In this document: piece by piece, positions 34,501-46,379 of the stretch
Position numbering within the stretch: position 1 is the stretch's first letter
Layout: each line of letters begins with the position of its first letter
NCBI GenBank assembly: GCA_948474755.1
Contig: CAOLHI010001843.1
Coordinates: 1 to 64,000, forward strand
Length of the DNA: 64,000 bases
Origin: Ctenosaura bakeri
Taxonomy: Eukaryota; Chordata; Lepidosauria; Squamata; Iguanidae
Direction of reading: 5' to 3'
The notes under the pieces: model-generated
Seen by the model: the letters and a program-made list of their open reading frames with translations, nothing else
Database searches by the model: none
Told to the model about the DNA's origin: nothing
Position numbers and translations under genes: made by a program

Positions 34501-34603
34501 GAAAAAGTTACTTTTTTAGATTACATCTCTCAGACTTCCCCACTGGCCACACTGGTTGGGAAATTCTGAAACTGTAGTTTAAAATATAACATTTCCAAGC
34601 TCT
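34501..34603. mobile_element. Short inverted-repeat MITE (hAT-like, T type)
   Basis: GAAAAAGTTACTTTTTTAGA and ATTACATCTCTCAGACTTCC form the left arm; GAAATTCTGAAACTGTAGTT and ATATAACATTTCCAAGCTCT the right. Related pieces are at 49747, 61875 and 63590. About 100 bp, diverged. Confidence 0.6.
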
Positions 34604-34604
34604 A

Positions 34605-35490
34605 GTAAAGTGTCATGTACCATCATCTCCAAGCTTCTTCCAGCTCTCATATATTTTGGCAGACATAATGATGAAGATCCTACATGTTTACACAGCTCAG
34701 CATGCATAGTTCCACATCCTCTTGGAACCCAACAGCTGTCAATCTCCGGGAGGCGCCCTTGATGCTGTCACTGACCATTGGGGAAGGGATGGAGTGTGGA
34801 GGTCATTTAGATCACAGACAAGCAGCTGGTCTCAGATCTGTTGCAAGTGGTGGGGAGAAATGTGAGTATAGTCAGAAATGAAATGCACCTGTCTTTTCTT
34901 TCCCCCAGGATCTGAGACCAGCTGGGTCTTTTCTTGTCTTCTCTCTGCTAAGATGTAGTGAAGGCTTGACAGCTGGGACTGACAGCTGTTAAGTGTGGGA
35001 TGTTTTTGGATGGTGCATTGGAGCAAAAGAATAGCTATCTACACCCTGTTCAAAAAGATACCAACTACACTAAACTAAACTAAAAACACTACCAGGATGT
35101 CAGCCTCTGTCAATAAAATAAAATTGATCTCTAGTACTAAATTCATACAAAAATCTTATATCAAACCATGGTAGATGCACAAAAATTGTTCTCTGTCCCT
35201 CACTGGTTTGTCTGCTGTGCTGATGAGATGTTCTGGTGCCTCAGTCCAGCAAGGGACAAGGAAGCCTCTCAGCTCCATTTTCTGTGAGAAGGGGAAATTC
35301 AGAACATGTGCATCTAGCCACTGCTCAGTTGATGTGTTCTGGGTGCCACTAAAGACCCACGAAAAAGAAGAAAAGTAGAAAAAGCCACGGAGTGCTTTAC
35401 ACAATGAGTTAAAGATGAATAAGGAACAAGGTAGTCATGGTGGCAGCATGATCCAACCTGAGCCTTGATACATCTTATACAGCAAGGGAT
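34605..35490. other. No recognisable gene or repeat
   Basis: No protein-like frame. CAGCTGGTCTCAGATCTG at 34821 and CTGAGACCAGCTG at 34912-34924 form a short inverted pair about 75 bp apart, with no known meaning. Confidence 0.4.
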
Positions 35491-35499
35491 GGGGGCTTT

Positions 35500-35718
35500 T
35501 AGTGGAGGAGGAGGAGCTTTTACTAGTTCTATTGTTTTGCTTTTTATCTTCTGCTTTTAAATGAATTTTAGTTGTTTTTATTTTATAGGTTGTTTGTTTG
35601 CTTTTAAAAATAACTTTTAGATAGTTTTATTTTTTAAAAATGTTTTTAATCTGTCCTGATTTTCATATCCTATAAGCAACCTTGAATTCCAATACTGGAG
35701 AAAAGGCAGGATGTAAAT
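35500..35718 (+). mobile_element. L2-type LINE 3' tail, left part
   Basis: T-rich 3' UTR (TTTATTTTATAGGTTGTTTG) followed by the typical CAACCTTGAATTCCAATACT and GAGAAAAGGCAGGATGTAAA ending. It is broken here by a CR1 on the opposite strand; an AATAA-rich tail resumes at 36715. Confidence 0.75.
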
Positions 35719-36714
35719 CACAGAATCATAGAGTTGGAAGAGACCACACAGGCCATCCAGTCCAACCCCCTGCCATGCAGGAACACACATTAAAGCATTT
35801 CCAACAGATGGCCATCCAGCCTCTGCTCAAAAACCTCCAAAGAAGGAGACTCCATTACACTCCAAGGCAGCATATTCCACTGTCAGACCGCTCTGACCGT
35901 CAGGAAGTTCTTCCTGAGGTTCAGATGGAATCTCCTTTCCTGCAGCTTGAATCCATTGCTCCTTGTCCTAGTCTCTGGAGCAGCAGAAAACAAGCCCACT
36001 CCCTCCTCGACATGACATCCCTTCAAATATTTAAACATGATTATCATGTTCCCTCTTAACCCTCTTTTCTGCAGACTAAACGTACACAGCTCCCTAAGCC
36101 ATTCTCATAGGATATGGCTTCTAGACCCTTCACCATTTTGATCACCCTCCTTGGACACGTTCCAGCTTGTCAATATCCTTCTTGAGTTGGGGTGCCCAGA
36201 ACTGGACATAGTATTCCAAATGAGGCCTAACCAATGCAGAATAGAGTGGTACCATTATCTTCTTCGATCTAGACACTATACTCCTATTGATGTAACCAAG
36301 GATTGTGTTGGCTTTCTTGGCTGCCTCATCACACTGCTGACTCATGTTCAGCTTGTGATCTACCAAGACTCCTAGATCCCTTTCACATGTACTGTTATCC
36401 AGCCATGCATCCCCTGTCCTATATTTGTGCATTCCATTTTTTCTGCCTAAGTGTAGGACCTTACATTTCTCTCTGTTGAAATTCACTTTGTTAGCTTTGG
36501 CACAGCTTTCCAATCTGTCAAGGTCATTTTGAAATCTGATCCTGTCCTCTGGAGTATTAGCAACCCCTTCCAATTTGGTGTCATCTGCAAATTTGATCAG
36601 CATGCCCTCCACTTCTTAATCCAAGTCATTGATGAAGATGTTGAATAGCACTGGGCCCAGGACAGAACCCTGTGGCACCCCACTAGTCACTTCTCTCCAG
36701 GATGAAAAGCAGCC
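35719..36714 (-). mobile_element. CR1 LINE 3' portion (minus strand)
   Basis: About 1 kb: the CR1 3' end (CAGAATCATAGAGTTGGAAG) is at left, running right into ORF2. The minus-strand frame 36142-36612 starts at [20 protein letters not shown], retaining the FADD motif, and reads through to the connection region. A further frameshift separates the C-terminal piece. 5' truncation is at GGATGAAAAGCAGCC. Confidence 0.93.
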
Positions 36715-36760
36715 ATAATAAGATAGCAGTAACAATAACAGTAATAATAAATAGGTAAAA
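36715..36760 (+). mobile_element. L2-type tail, right part
   Basis: ATAATAAGATAGCAGTAACA then AATAATAAATAGG: the simple A-rich tail expected after the L2 3' terminus, displaced by the CR1. Confidence 0.55.
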
Positions 36761-36764
36761 AGAA

Positions 36765-37850
36765 TGCTTAACTTTCCTAATCTTTTTCTCTCAACAAGTT
36801 TTCACATTTTTCTTCCAGGGGATTACTTTCAGTTTTAGAGTTCCTATAGAGAAAAACAGCTATGAAGAGAAAACTATGGGCAGAAAGAGGTTTTTAATAA
36901 ACTTTCTATTCCTGTTCCAGACAGATACAGCTGTGATCACATTCTGAAACATGGAATCGCCATGTTTATCCCATCTACTTTAGCTCTAAAGTCTTGACTG
37001 TGAGGCTTGCATTTTATTATATGCATTAAAGTGAATGAAAGTCATGTAATCACTTGGTACAAACTGGCGGGGCTGTAATGGTATCAACATTTGCATCAGT
37101 TTGTTAAGCTGCTGCTCTAAGCAAAATCAAATGTGTACCTTCATTTGGACAAAATAAGCATTCTACTTGGGGAGTGAAGTTATACACTGCTCCCATAATT
37201 ATTCCTTTAAGTGTTGTGCATTCTGGCACATATTAGTGGCTTGGAAGGTAAAATGGCTTGAAGCATGGATGTTAATTAAAGTAGCATTATTGCTGGGAGA
37301 AGTTCCCATGGAAATGAACTATGTGATGATAAAATTAATGTATTCCTGGCTATTTATTATCTATTAATTCATGAAAAAATGAAAAAAATTATTGCATTAA
37401 AAATAATAAAGAGGTTCATCTACAGTGCTTTCTCTGTTTGCAGCATCTATAGGAAGATGCACTAATATGAACAAACAAGTGATTGCAGAATTTTTGCATC
37501 TGGAACAGCCCTTCCTTTTCTTATGTAGTCATGTACAACATTCACATGTTACCAGGCCATGTACCACCACTCCATGGTACGGGTTAATTGACGTGTAATA
37601 TAAATTATATCCTGTTATGGCTGAGAAGCCTGCTGGGAAAGAGGAACTGGCTGCACACATGCATTGTAAAACTAGGCATGGCTAGGTCATAGTCAAGAAG
37701 CTCATTCCAGACCCCATTGTCTACCCCATTGTCCTCCACCATCAGGGCAGAAACAGAGTATTTAAACCCTGGCTCTCAGCTAGACAACTTGTAGTACAGT
37801 ACTCTGGACGTAGGCTGTCACTCTGACGCTTCAACTCCCATTCTTGTACT
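36765..37850. other. No recognisable gene or repeat
   Basis: AT-rich, unique-looking sequence with no identifiable features. Confidence 0.45.
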
Positions 37851-37855
37851 ATCCT

Positions 37856-38043
37856 CGGACTCTTATAGTGCTATTATTCCACTTTCAACATTCTATGGAA
37901 TCGTAGGGTTTGTGAGTCAGGGAGGGGCATTTAGAATTTTCAGCCAGAGAGCTCTTCAGTCTCATTAAACTACAAACTCCAGAATTCCACATGATATTGA
38001 AAGTGGAATAATAGCACTATAACAGTGTGGTGCAGAAAGGGCC
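37856..38043. mobile_element. Palindromic MITE (P1 type), copy 5
   Basis: CTTATAGTGCTATTATTCCA at left pairs with TGGAATAATAGCACTATAAC at right; the right terminus GTGCAGAAAGGGCC is complete. The left terminal roughly 20 bp is missing or replaced. Confidence 0.8.
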
Positions 38044-38179
38044 TTAGTCTAGGTCACATAGCGTCGCCTCTTTTTTCCGGATAGGTAAATATGATCCACT
38101 TCACCCTAACTTCTTGCTATGCAATTTTACCTCTCTTTCTGCTTTGTGTGATTGTGAGGCTCCTTGGCTATTGTGCATG

Positions 38180-38415
38180 TGTGACTGTCAATTCCCCTAG
38201 TGAAACAAATAGTCTCTGACTTTTTGGCTGGTGTTTCTGCATTATTACTGGTATACACAGGTGTAAAAGACCCTGTTAGGTTATTCCCCTCTTGCAGGCC
38301 TTCCATTTGAGCTAATAGTTCCCACTGATTCATGGAGGCACTGGCATCACAGGTGGACCTCAGAGCCATCCACATTTTGCAGTAACACACAGTGCTGATC
38401 AACCATACTTTTTGT
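38180..38415 (-). repeat. Unknown interspersed repeat, pair member 1
   Basis: Matches 42660-42860 in the same orientation: CTGCATTATTACTGG, ACAGGTGTAAAAGACCCTG, TTCATGGAGGCACTGGCATC and CACAGGTGGACCTCAGAGCC each have counterparts in order. A 127-codon minus frame spans it, but the other copy is not open over the same length. Confidence 0.7.
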
Positions 38416-38538
38416 GGATGACAAAGCCACAGACTACCTCCCATAGTTGCAGAATAGCAAATCTGATAAGCAGTTTCATCAAAATTTAGGGATAGATCCA
38501 CAAATGTCAAAATCTTGTGGGCATGCCCCTTTTCTCTA

Positions 38539-38763
38539 GGGCCCTTTCACACTACAAAATTAGAGTGCCACAATACCACTGTAACCACCATAGCAACATA
38601 CAATGGAACCCTGGAATTTACAGTTCACAGAAAAGTATTTAGAATTCTCAGCCAGAGGACTCTGGTGTCTCGCCAGACCAACAACCCTAGGGGCTTCACA
38701 GGATGTTGCCACGGCAGTTAAATTGGAATCATAGTTCTATCGCTTTGTAGTGTGAATAGGCCC
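38539..38763. mobile_element. Palindromic MITE (P2 type), copy 2
   Basis: A 225-bp element, GGGCCCTTTCACACTACAAA to TTTGTAGTGTGAATAGGCCC, with exact CTA flanks (38536-38538 and 38764-38766). Interior TAACCACCATAGCAACATAC pairs with GATGTTGCCACGGCAGTTA. Confidence 0.88.
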
Positions 38764-38769
38764 CTAGGT

Positions 38770-40030
38770 GAGTGTGCCGAGAACAACTTTTCTGCCAAAA
38801 TTTTACATGAATAGATGAGATAAAAGATTGCCCATTCAGTTATTCTGTGACTACAAGATTGCTTGTTGTACCTTCAGAGAACAGGACAAATGCAGAGACA
38901 GTCCCCCCTCCACTATTCTAAATGAGTCACAGTCTAGAAGGACTAGGAATCTTCTTGACTGTACAACGTTTCGATGCATTGCAAGAGCATGTATATATGA
39001 AGATCTATATCTGATGCACAGCATGTTATCATTCTGTACATGCCTTTTAAATTACTTCGGTGTATTTCTTGATAATTGCATTTGTACAAAGAAAGAAGAA
39101 GGAGAAGGAGAAGGAGAAGAAGTGAGAGCAGAGAATGAAAACAATTGTTGTAAAGATCTGTAAAAGTACTGAAAAAGACATATAATGGCTCTGCGTCTGG
39201 GTGTGTGCAGATTTTAATCCCCTGAAAATCTTGTAAGTGATGATTTGGCAAAGACCAAGCTCAAACATGCCACAAACTGTGGCTTGCAAACTAGTTTGAA
39301 TTTCAAAAATTAGAAAATGGTGTTAAGGATTTTGTTGGATTGTCATTATATACTTTTATTAGCATTACAATTTTACCTTTAAAGCCTCACTATTGAGCAT
39401 GCAATCTGAATAGTGGTTCCCCCCCAAGCAAAGAGACCCTTGCAATCTCAATCTGAAGAATAGTTGCTTCCCCATAACAAACAGGCCCCAAGAAGCTGAA
39501 GTTCCTTCATAGGATGCTGTAAGTTGGCAATTCAGTGCAGCCTGAAGATATTGCAATGCTGGCTTGAAAAGCAACATCAGAAAAGTGAAATATGAGAAGT
39601 GAACACACTGTATATTTTATACATTCAATTTTATAATGAGGTTCACACCTTAGACTGTAAATATATGCATATTTATAAGAGGCATATTCTTGAAATACAA
39701 AAAATTTAAATAATGAAAGAGTGGCAAACAGGGGAAGGATAAAATACCTCACAGAATGTAGGAGAAGAAGACAGGCTTCTGAGGTCATAGCCTGGGGGAC
39801 AGCAAGAGGGGAATGCTGATACAAATTACTATGGCTTGGTTGATGGTCCCGAAGGAGGGTCAAAGCCTGACTATGTTGTATATGTTTTTGATCTTTGGGC
39901 AGAGTAGCCACAAATTCCATATTGTTTGATTTGGTGAGAATAGGAAGAACGGGGAACCAAAATGGCTTGACATGACATATCAAATAATCCAGGTGTCCTC
40001 TTCTTGTGAGCATGGCTAGCAACCATTCTT
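38770..40030. other. No recognisable gene; short GAAGGA run
   Basis: (GAAGGA)n-like purine run at about 39088-39120. No other features. Confidence 0.45.
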
Positions 40031-40032
40031 CT

Positions 40033-40209
40033 GGCTTTCTACTTTACATTGTTATAGTGCTATTATTCCACTCTCAATACCCGATGGAATTCTGGGATTT
40101 GTAGTTTACTGAGAACAAAGATCTCTTTCCCCTAAACTGCAAACCCCAGGATTCCATAGGATGTGGAAAGTGGAATAACAGCACTATAACAGTGTAGTGC
40201 GGAAAGGCC
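40033..40209. mobile_element. Palindromic MITE (P1 type), copy 6
   Basis: GGCTTTCTACTTTACATTGT at left is an eroded form of the terminus; GTAGTGCGGAAAGGCC at right is intact. The arms share GTTATAGTGCTATTATTCCA and its complement. About 80 bp upstream of a GC-rich MITE. Confidence 0.8.
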
Positions 40210-40293
40210 CACAGTGAGAGAGGAGGGTAGCACCTGAGGCAGGCCTGCCTCAAGTTTCATGAGATGAGAGAAGGGCTTCTCACGAGACTTTAA

Positions 40294-40723
40294 GGCCCTT
40301 TTTGCATGCAGTTTTTTTTGCACGAGGGCCCCTTGAGCATTGCGTAAATGGGAGAGTCGGTCCACACAACGCACTCCCATTCACGCAATGCTCAGGAGCC
40401 TAAAGCGGGGCGCGTGCGCATTTTCTTATTTTCGGCTCTAAGCCGAAAATACTGCGCGGTCGCGCAATGCTCACGGGACCCTCACGCACTTACCTGTGTG
40501 CGGTGCACCGAACAAGCCGGCCCGGTCGTGCTTCCTCCCCCAGCGCAGCCTACAGCTCCCAGGCTGCATTGCAAAAGGAAGGGGTGGGTGCTAGCACAAC
40601 GGTTGCACTATCAGGAAGCGACCTGCGGGATGAAGGAGTGGGGAAGCAGCAGCGTTCTGGATGAGGCTTTTTGCGCAAGACGCCCTCCCCAGTTGCACGA
40701 ACGGGTAAGGTGCGAAAAGCCTC
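40294..40723 (-). mobile_element. GC-rich MITE (G type), copy 5
   Basis: 430 bp, GGCCCTTTTTGCATGCAG at left and GGTGCGAAAAGCCTC at right, with TAA at both flanks (40291-40293 and 40724-40726). CACTTACCT at 40487-40495 (minus donor) and GGGTAAGG at 40703-40710 (plus donor) face outward. ATTTTCGGCTCTAAGCCGAA starting at 40428 is a perfect snap-back palindrome. Confidence 0.88.
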
Positions 40724-40729
40724 TAAGAC

Positions 40730-41575
40730 TCCCATAAGATTTCTGATCTCATGGGAGCCTGGAATTCTCAGGAGAGGTCCTCCTCTTGCAAGAGTTGAGA
40801 TGGGCTTTTTGTAGACCTGGCTCACTTGAGCTGGCCTGGCAACAGAGAAAGCTGTCCCATATTGCTGTTTGAATAACCTGGCAATCCTAGCTTGTTTTTG
40901 TTCCTCCCTCTCCCACTGGGGCTTGAACCCTCTCTCTGCAGTCCTATAGCATTTGGATTCTAGCACTCGAACTGGCAAGTGGATTCTCTTTCACATTTTT
41001 TTTTAAACCCAACATTTCCCTCCCACAGAAACCTAATCTATCAGGGAGGTAAATATCCAGAAAACAATGGGATATGCTTTTAATCTGATGCTTTTAATTG
41101 CCAGCTTCCAAGCAGTCTTGAGCCCAGTATATCTTGATTTGGAAATTAAGTACTGCTTAGGAAGAAGGGAAAAAGTGGAACATATAAGTAAACTATTTTT
41201 CTGGGATAGAATGGAGGACACCCCAGTATCTTGAAAATTTGGTATTTACCTGCTGCTTCCTTAGTGAGAATTAACTGTATTATTTCTTTAAATCTTTATC
41301 TAATAAAACAGTGGGGAAAGATCATTATTCCAATGAGCCATTTAAATTACAGTTTTATTACATTTCTTTGAGGTGTTACTTTCCTAAATCTAGTCTAATC
41401 CTAGTATCTTTACATTTCGTTCAGACATAGATGTGCCTCACTATGAAAATGTTCTGTTCCTTCTTCCCAACTTCCTCCCAAGCTACTGTTTTGTTTGGAC
41501 AACTGCATTAGATTTCATCTTTGTTTCCAGTGTGCTGAAATACAAAATCACTGAGCTGTGAATGGGTATTTTCAC
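40730..41575. other. No recognisable gene or repeat
   Basis: The short inverse frames near 40550-40978 owe their length to the GC-rich element. The rest shows nothing identifiable. Confidence 0.4.
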
Positions 41576-41581
41576 TTTTAA

Positions 41582-41772
41582 GGGCCTTTCAGCACTACAC
41601 TGTTAACAGTCTATTATTCCACTTCCAACATCTTGTGTAATTCTAGGGTTTGTACTTCACTGAGGCCAAAGAGCTCTCTGGCTGAGAGTTCTAAATGCCC
41701 CTCCCTGCAAATCCCAGGATTCCATAGGAAAGAGAAATGATAGCACTATAACAATGTAGTGCAGAAAGGTCC
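41582..41772. mobile_element. Palindromic MITE (P1 type), copy 7
   Basis: 191 bp, GGGCCTTTCAGCACTACACT at left, GTGCAGAAAGGTCC at right, exact TAA flanks (41579-41581 and 41773-41775). Confidence 0.9.
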
Positions 41773-41779
41773 TAAGGCT

Positions 41780-42655
41780 GCTACAGTTCCTAATATACTG
41801 AACAACAACAATAACAGTTGAATTTCTAGCAGTTTCGGAGAGGAAACACCCAACTGACAAATCTATGAAGTTTGCATACTTCTTCCTATTTACTAAACCA
41901 CTGTTATTTTATGATGTTTAAAATGATTTTAAAATGAATTCTCCTATCCTATTACATTCCAGGATGTAGTTATGGGGTGAGGGAAGTGAGGCCATTGTCT
42001 CAATGAAGAATTCTGCCCTCCAATAAAATTTCGTTTCAGTCACCAATTTTCGAGCAAAGGAAAGAGTGAGATTGAAAATTGTTCATACCATGAACTCTGA
42101 GGCCATTCTGCACTAGACACCATTAGTGTATTGTAGCATTATAATCCTGGCATTGCTATTTGTGTCATGCCATTGGATTAGGAACACTCTTTTCTGCACC
42201 CTTCCACATTAAGCAGATGAGTAGTGGTATTGTCACCAGTGTTCCTTCTGTATTACAGTGTCGTTGGCCCTGTCCCTGCTTTCACCCTGCCCCACCACCC
42301 CTGCTTGGTCATTTTTTCTGCCTTTGGAGGTCATACTTGTAAGGGCAGGACGTACCAGTACACTATTGCATTTTCACACTATGATGCTTAGAAATATTTT
42401 TTAAAAATAAAAAAGTTTAACTCAAAGGAGAAATTTAAAATAAACACTGAGAGGTGATAGATTTTGAAGTTACTACACCAGGGGAGTTATGGAGGAAGGG
42501 ACACCCTGCTGGATCTGCAATAACAGGAAGCGCTATCAAGCGCTATTATGGTTCCACACAAAGATGGCTGATGGGATTGAAGCACTCTATCACTAGTCAT
42601 GTTATAATGTGAGACTAATTGGATCTTGTGTGTGTGTGATTAATTACCCCAATAG
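41780..42655. other. No recognisable gene; possible MITE end
   Basis: GAGGCCATTCTGCACTAGAC near 42101-42120 looks like the left terminus of the GGGCC family, but no matching right end was found. Confidence 0.4.
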
Positions 42656-42659
42656 AATA

Positions 42660-42860
42660 AATGTTCTTTGAATCTCCAGTTGGTGTCCCTGCATTAGTAC
42701 CAGCAAGCACAAGTGTAAAAGATCCTGCAAATTACCCCCCACTCCAGCAGGCCCCTTCTTTGAGCTAGCATTCTCCTCTGTTTCATGGAGGCACTAGAAT
42801 CACAAGTGGACATTGGATTCACCTGTGTTTTGGGGTAACGCAGTTTTTTGGATGGAGTTA
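42660..42860 (-). repeat. Unknown interspersed repeat, pair member 2
   Basis: Matches 38180-38415 block by block: CTGCATTAGTACCAG, CACAAGTGTAAAAGATCCTG, TTCATGGAGGCACTAGAATC and CACAAGTGGACATTGGATTC. Confidence 0.7.
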
Positions 42861-42864
42861 TTGT

Positions 42865-45415
42865 CATGGGATTTTCAAGTACTGTTGAATTTTTGCAAAG
42901 GCACATCACCACGCTGAAACAACTTCATTGATCACAATGCATTCCTTTTTGGGCTTTTATCACAGGTTCACCTCCTTTTTAACCACAACAAACCAACCAA
43001 AAATGCTGCAGATGGTTATGGAATTAGTAGTAGAAATGCTTGTTGCCATGACTGTTTGAAACCATACCACAACTAGCTGAACTTCCAAACTTCAAGTGAC
43101 CATGTGCAAATACATTGGTTGTTCTACTATTCCTAACCATACCATGACACAATACCAGTTTGAATTAGAAATAAAAAGGAAAAATTATTAGACCAAAGTC
43201 AGGTTCATTACACATTTGAAAATAATGAATCTATTATACTGAAGTTATGAACTGACCAATTTCAGGTTGCAGTGGTATGACTAGCCAAGAAACGAAACAG
43301 AACAAAACAAAAACACTGAAGGGGCAGTAAGCATGCAAGCAGAGGATAATGTTTGCTGAATATCTTGAAACCACCAGAAGCCCCCTTTTGTTGTGAAAAT
43401 GTTTGCTAGGCATGCCTGTAGTCTTTATTTAAAAATCCTTTTTCCTCCATATTGGTTGCTTTGTGCTCCCTGTTGTACAGCTTTAGCACAAATTGCTCAT
43501 TGAGAAAAGGCAGAAATACCACATGATTTTACATACTTTTTAAGAGGATATTATTCATGTATCTTTAGTTCTTTCTAAGGAGTTCACTTTTCTTCTATTG
43601 CTTTGGAGCACGCATCCAGCAGGCTTAAGGAAATGAGGTGAACAACAGCTTATACATCCCCCCTGCTAATATAAACAAATGAAATGCTATGTTTTTGTCA
43701 CTGAAAAAAGATAGGTTGGCTCTAAAGAGAGGCCCTAGGTGTACTACTGTACTATTGAGGGATCTGTTTTGCAACAGATGTTCTATTCTTTATGATGCTG
43801 TTATTTTGGTATCTTACTGCCATACAGAGGAAGAAGAATAAAACTCTACACAGGGGCACCTATTGTTACAATATTTACACAAACTGCACCAAAAGCCATT
43901 AAAGGGGGCTTTCCTCCCCTCTGATTGAATGAATTAGAAACACTTTACATTGGAAAGCCCACAGTTCCTTTAAAAATGACCATTTAGGACTGAAGAGGCT
44001 GTATCATAAATGATAAATTTTTAAAAAAATGAGCTTTCCTCTAGAAACATTTTTGAAGACTGGTCTGTTATTTGGATGCATCATTTAGTTCCACTTGATG
44101 ATGATACTTTCAAAAGCTGGTGCCTGTCATGCAAATGGAAGTATGGCAGTTTAGGGGGAAGGTGGTCTAATGTTCATACTAAGGGCCACTGGTGCTTCAC
44201 TATGAACTTTGGCTTTATGGATCTCAAACATGGCATTGTCTAGGCTCTTCCTACTGTCCAGTTGTAGCAGCTGTGCATGAGGTGTCTAAACTGAAGGACT
44301 GAATGTGTTCCAAATGTTTAGATAAGCAGATATCTGTAACGAGCTTTCAATGGGCTGGGCAGGGAAAGGATCATGAAATCTGGTCCCCAGCTGCCAATTG
44401 AGAAGTTAAATAGAATGATGAAACAGTCTATTTGTGTGTGGAAGGCTTCATCTAAAGTGGCACCCAGCTGAGTGAGGTAATAGATGTTTCAAGTTTCTGT
44501 GATTCATTCCCCCATAGTTAATGGGAGTGCTTTGGTGCTAAATTCATGCATTGAAGGTTTTCTAGTTTGAGGCTTATTACAGGCAGTCATCTATCTGATA
44601 CATATAGATCAGTATACTAAACTCTTGAATACACTCACTTTCATCCATTAAATATTTGTAACAATTGGGTTGTTCCAATCTCCTTCACACACACTTCTGG
44701 GAGGCCATCTCATTTTTATTTTCATACATTTTCATTAACTTAAATTACTACAATAAAAGGAAAGTTATAGAAAATCTCATTTATATGAGACAGATTAAAG
44801 TTGCATCAATTTAAATTTGCTGCAATAATCAGTTTCTTATGATGGTGCTCATCTTTGGGGACCTTGGCAGGTTTAGGAGCATTGTCTGCCAGGTCAGGAA
44901 AAAATGGTGGAGCTGGAAAGCAGTGCTGCTGACTAGAGAGTTTGATATGTTGCTGATGCAAGTTAGAAATAATCAGAAAGATGGAATCTCTTGAAGTGAA
45001 GGATAGGACAAGGAGTAGAGGACATGTGAGATATACTGAGGATACTGACATTTGAAAGGTATTTCTGAGAGTGACAAGGTGTATTTAAAGAAGACTCTGG
45101 AACTGAAATTTCTGTCAGAAATGATTTTAAAAAAATATTCATTCTGATTTCTCAGTTGTTCTGTCTCATCGCATCCCTTTTCCTAAGGAAGAGGTGAGTG
45201 TTTGTGGAACTCAACCCTTCAGGAATTCCTGGAAATAGACTTAAGCAATGCCAGAGAGAGATTCCATTTGTGAGCTTTTTAACCTTACTCTGACCAAAGA
45301 GACAAGAACACTGAAATCAGATAGATTATCAAGGAATTTCCTCAACAAATTTAATCACAGCATCATGGTTTTTGATGCTTCTAAGTTAGGTGGTTTCACG
45401 CACTTTACCTGAAGT
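42865..45415. other. No recognisable gene or repeat
   Basis: The longest element-free stretch in the middle of the window; AT-rich with no frames above about 81 codons. A unique sequence by eye. Confidence 0.45.
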
Positions 45416-45423
45416 GGACATGG

Positions 45424-45857
45424 AGGCTTTTCGCACGTCACCCGTTTGTGCGACTGTGGAGGGCGTCTTGCGCGAAAAGCCTCATCCGGAACGCTGCCGC
45501 TTCCCCGCTCCTTTGTCCCACAGGTCGCTTCCTAGTAGCGCGACCGTTGTGCTAGCACCCCGCCCCTTCCTTCCTTCCTCAGCATAGTCTGGGAGCTGTA
45601 GGCTGTGCTGAGGGAGGAAGCACGACTGGCCCGGCTCGTATGATGCACCGCACGCAGGTAAGTGCGCAAGGGCCCTGGGAGCATTGCGCGACCACACAGT
45701 ATTTTCGGCTTAGAGTCAAAAATAAGAAAATGCGCACACATCCCGCTTTAGGCTCGTGAGCGTTGCATGAATGGAAGTGCATCGTATGGACCAACGCTCC
45801 CATTTACACAATGCTCAAGGGGCCCTCACGCTACAGAAACTGTGTGCAAAAAGGGCC
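45424..45857 (+). mobile_element. GC-rich MITE (G type), copy 6
   Basis: About 434 bp, AGGCTTTTCGCACGTCACC at left and GTGTGCAAAAAGGGCC at right; ATG-containing flanks, not a clean duplication. AGGTAAGTG at 45656-45664 and TTTTCGGCTTAGAGTCAAAA near 45702-45721 are the family's donor and snap-back motifs. The left-end donor is not preserved. Confidence 0.85.
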
Positions 45858-45890
45858 ATGGTGTCTCTGTTGTGAATGACCAGCTTTGCA

Positions 45891-45925
45891 TTGGCTTCCG
45901 CTTGAGTGTGGTGGTGTTAGTCTGG
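45891..45925 (+). mobile_element. MIR/CORE-type SINE head, left of MITE
   Basis: TTGGCTTCCGCTTGAGTGTG then GTGTTAGTCTGG reads as a diverged tRNA-like SINE head. It continues after the MITE at 46128 with GACTTGAGACATCCAAGG. A 35-bp near copy (three mismatches) lies at 46750-46784. Confidence 0.5.
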
Positions 45926-46127
45926 GGCCATTTCTGCACTACACTGTTCTAGTGCTATTATTCCACTTTCAACATCCTGTGGAATCCTGGGGTTTGGAGT
46001 TTAGGGAGAGGCATTTAGAATTCTCAGCCTGAGAGCTCATTGGCCTCAGGAAAGTACAAACCCCAGAATTCCACAGGATGTTGAAAGTGGAATACTAGCA
46101 CTTTAACAATATATTGTGGAAATGGTC
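45926..46127. mobile_element. Palindromic MITE (P1 type), copy 8
   Basis: 202 bp, GGCCATTTCTGCACTACACT at left, ATTGTGGAAATGGTC at right, TGG on both sides (45923-45925 and 46128-46130). Arms pair through GAATCCTGGGGTTTGGAGT versus ACAAACCCCAGAATTC. Confidence 0.88.
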
Positions 46128-46310
46128 TGGGACTTGAGACATCCAAGGACAACTTTCCACTGAGCCACTGTGTGACCTTTGGATAGTCACTCTTTTTCAG
46201 CCCAACCTACTTCAGAGAGTTGCTGTAAGAAGAAGATAGGGAGAGGTGAACAGTGTACATCACCTTGAGCTCACTGAAGGGGAGGTAGGGTATAAACGTA
46301 ACAATTGTTT
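46128..46310 (+). mobile_element. MIR/CORE-type SINE body
   Basis: CACTGTGTGACCTTTGGATA, AACCTACTTCAGAGAGTTGC and CACCTTGAGCTCACTGAAGG with GGGTATAAACGTAAC match the CORE segment and LINE-like tail of MIR-type SINEs. Confidence 0.7.
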
Positions 46311-46379
46311 TACAGATTTTAACATTTTACATTATCTGAAGGACTGTATCTCCATATATGAGTTTGTCTGTGTCTTGAG

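Noticed and set aside
36142..36612. Host gene exon encoding an RT-like protein
   Set aside because: FADD-containing CR1 ORF2 in a 5'-truncated minus-strand insertion with the CR1 3' end present.
38127..38510. 127-codon minus frame as a host gene
   Set aside because: The same sequence occurs diverged at 42660-42860 without the same open frame, so it is a repeat rather than a gene.
42101..42120. Left end of a further GGGCC-type MITE
   Set aside because: No inverse right terminus or matching flank was found, so only noted as a possible end.
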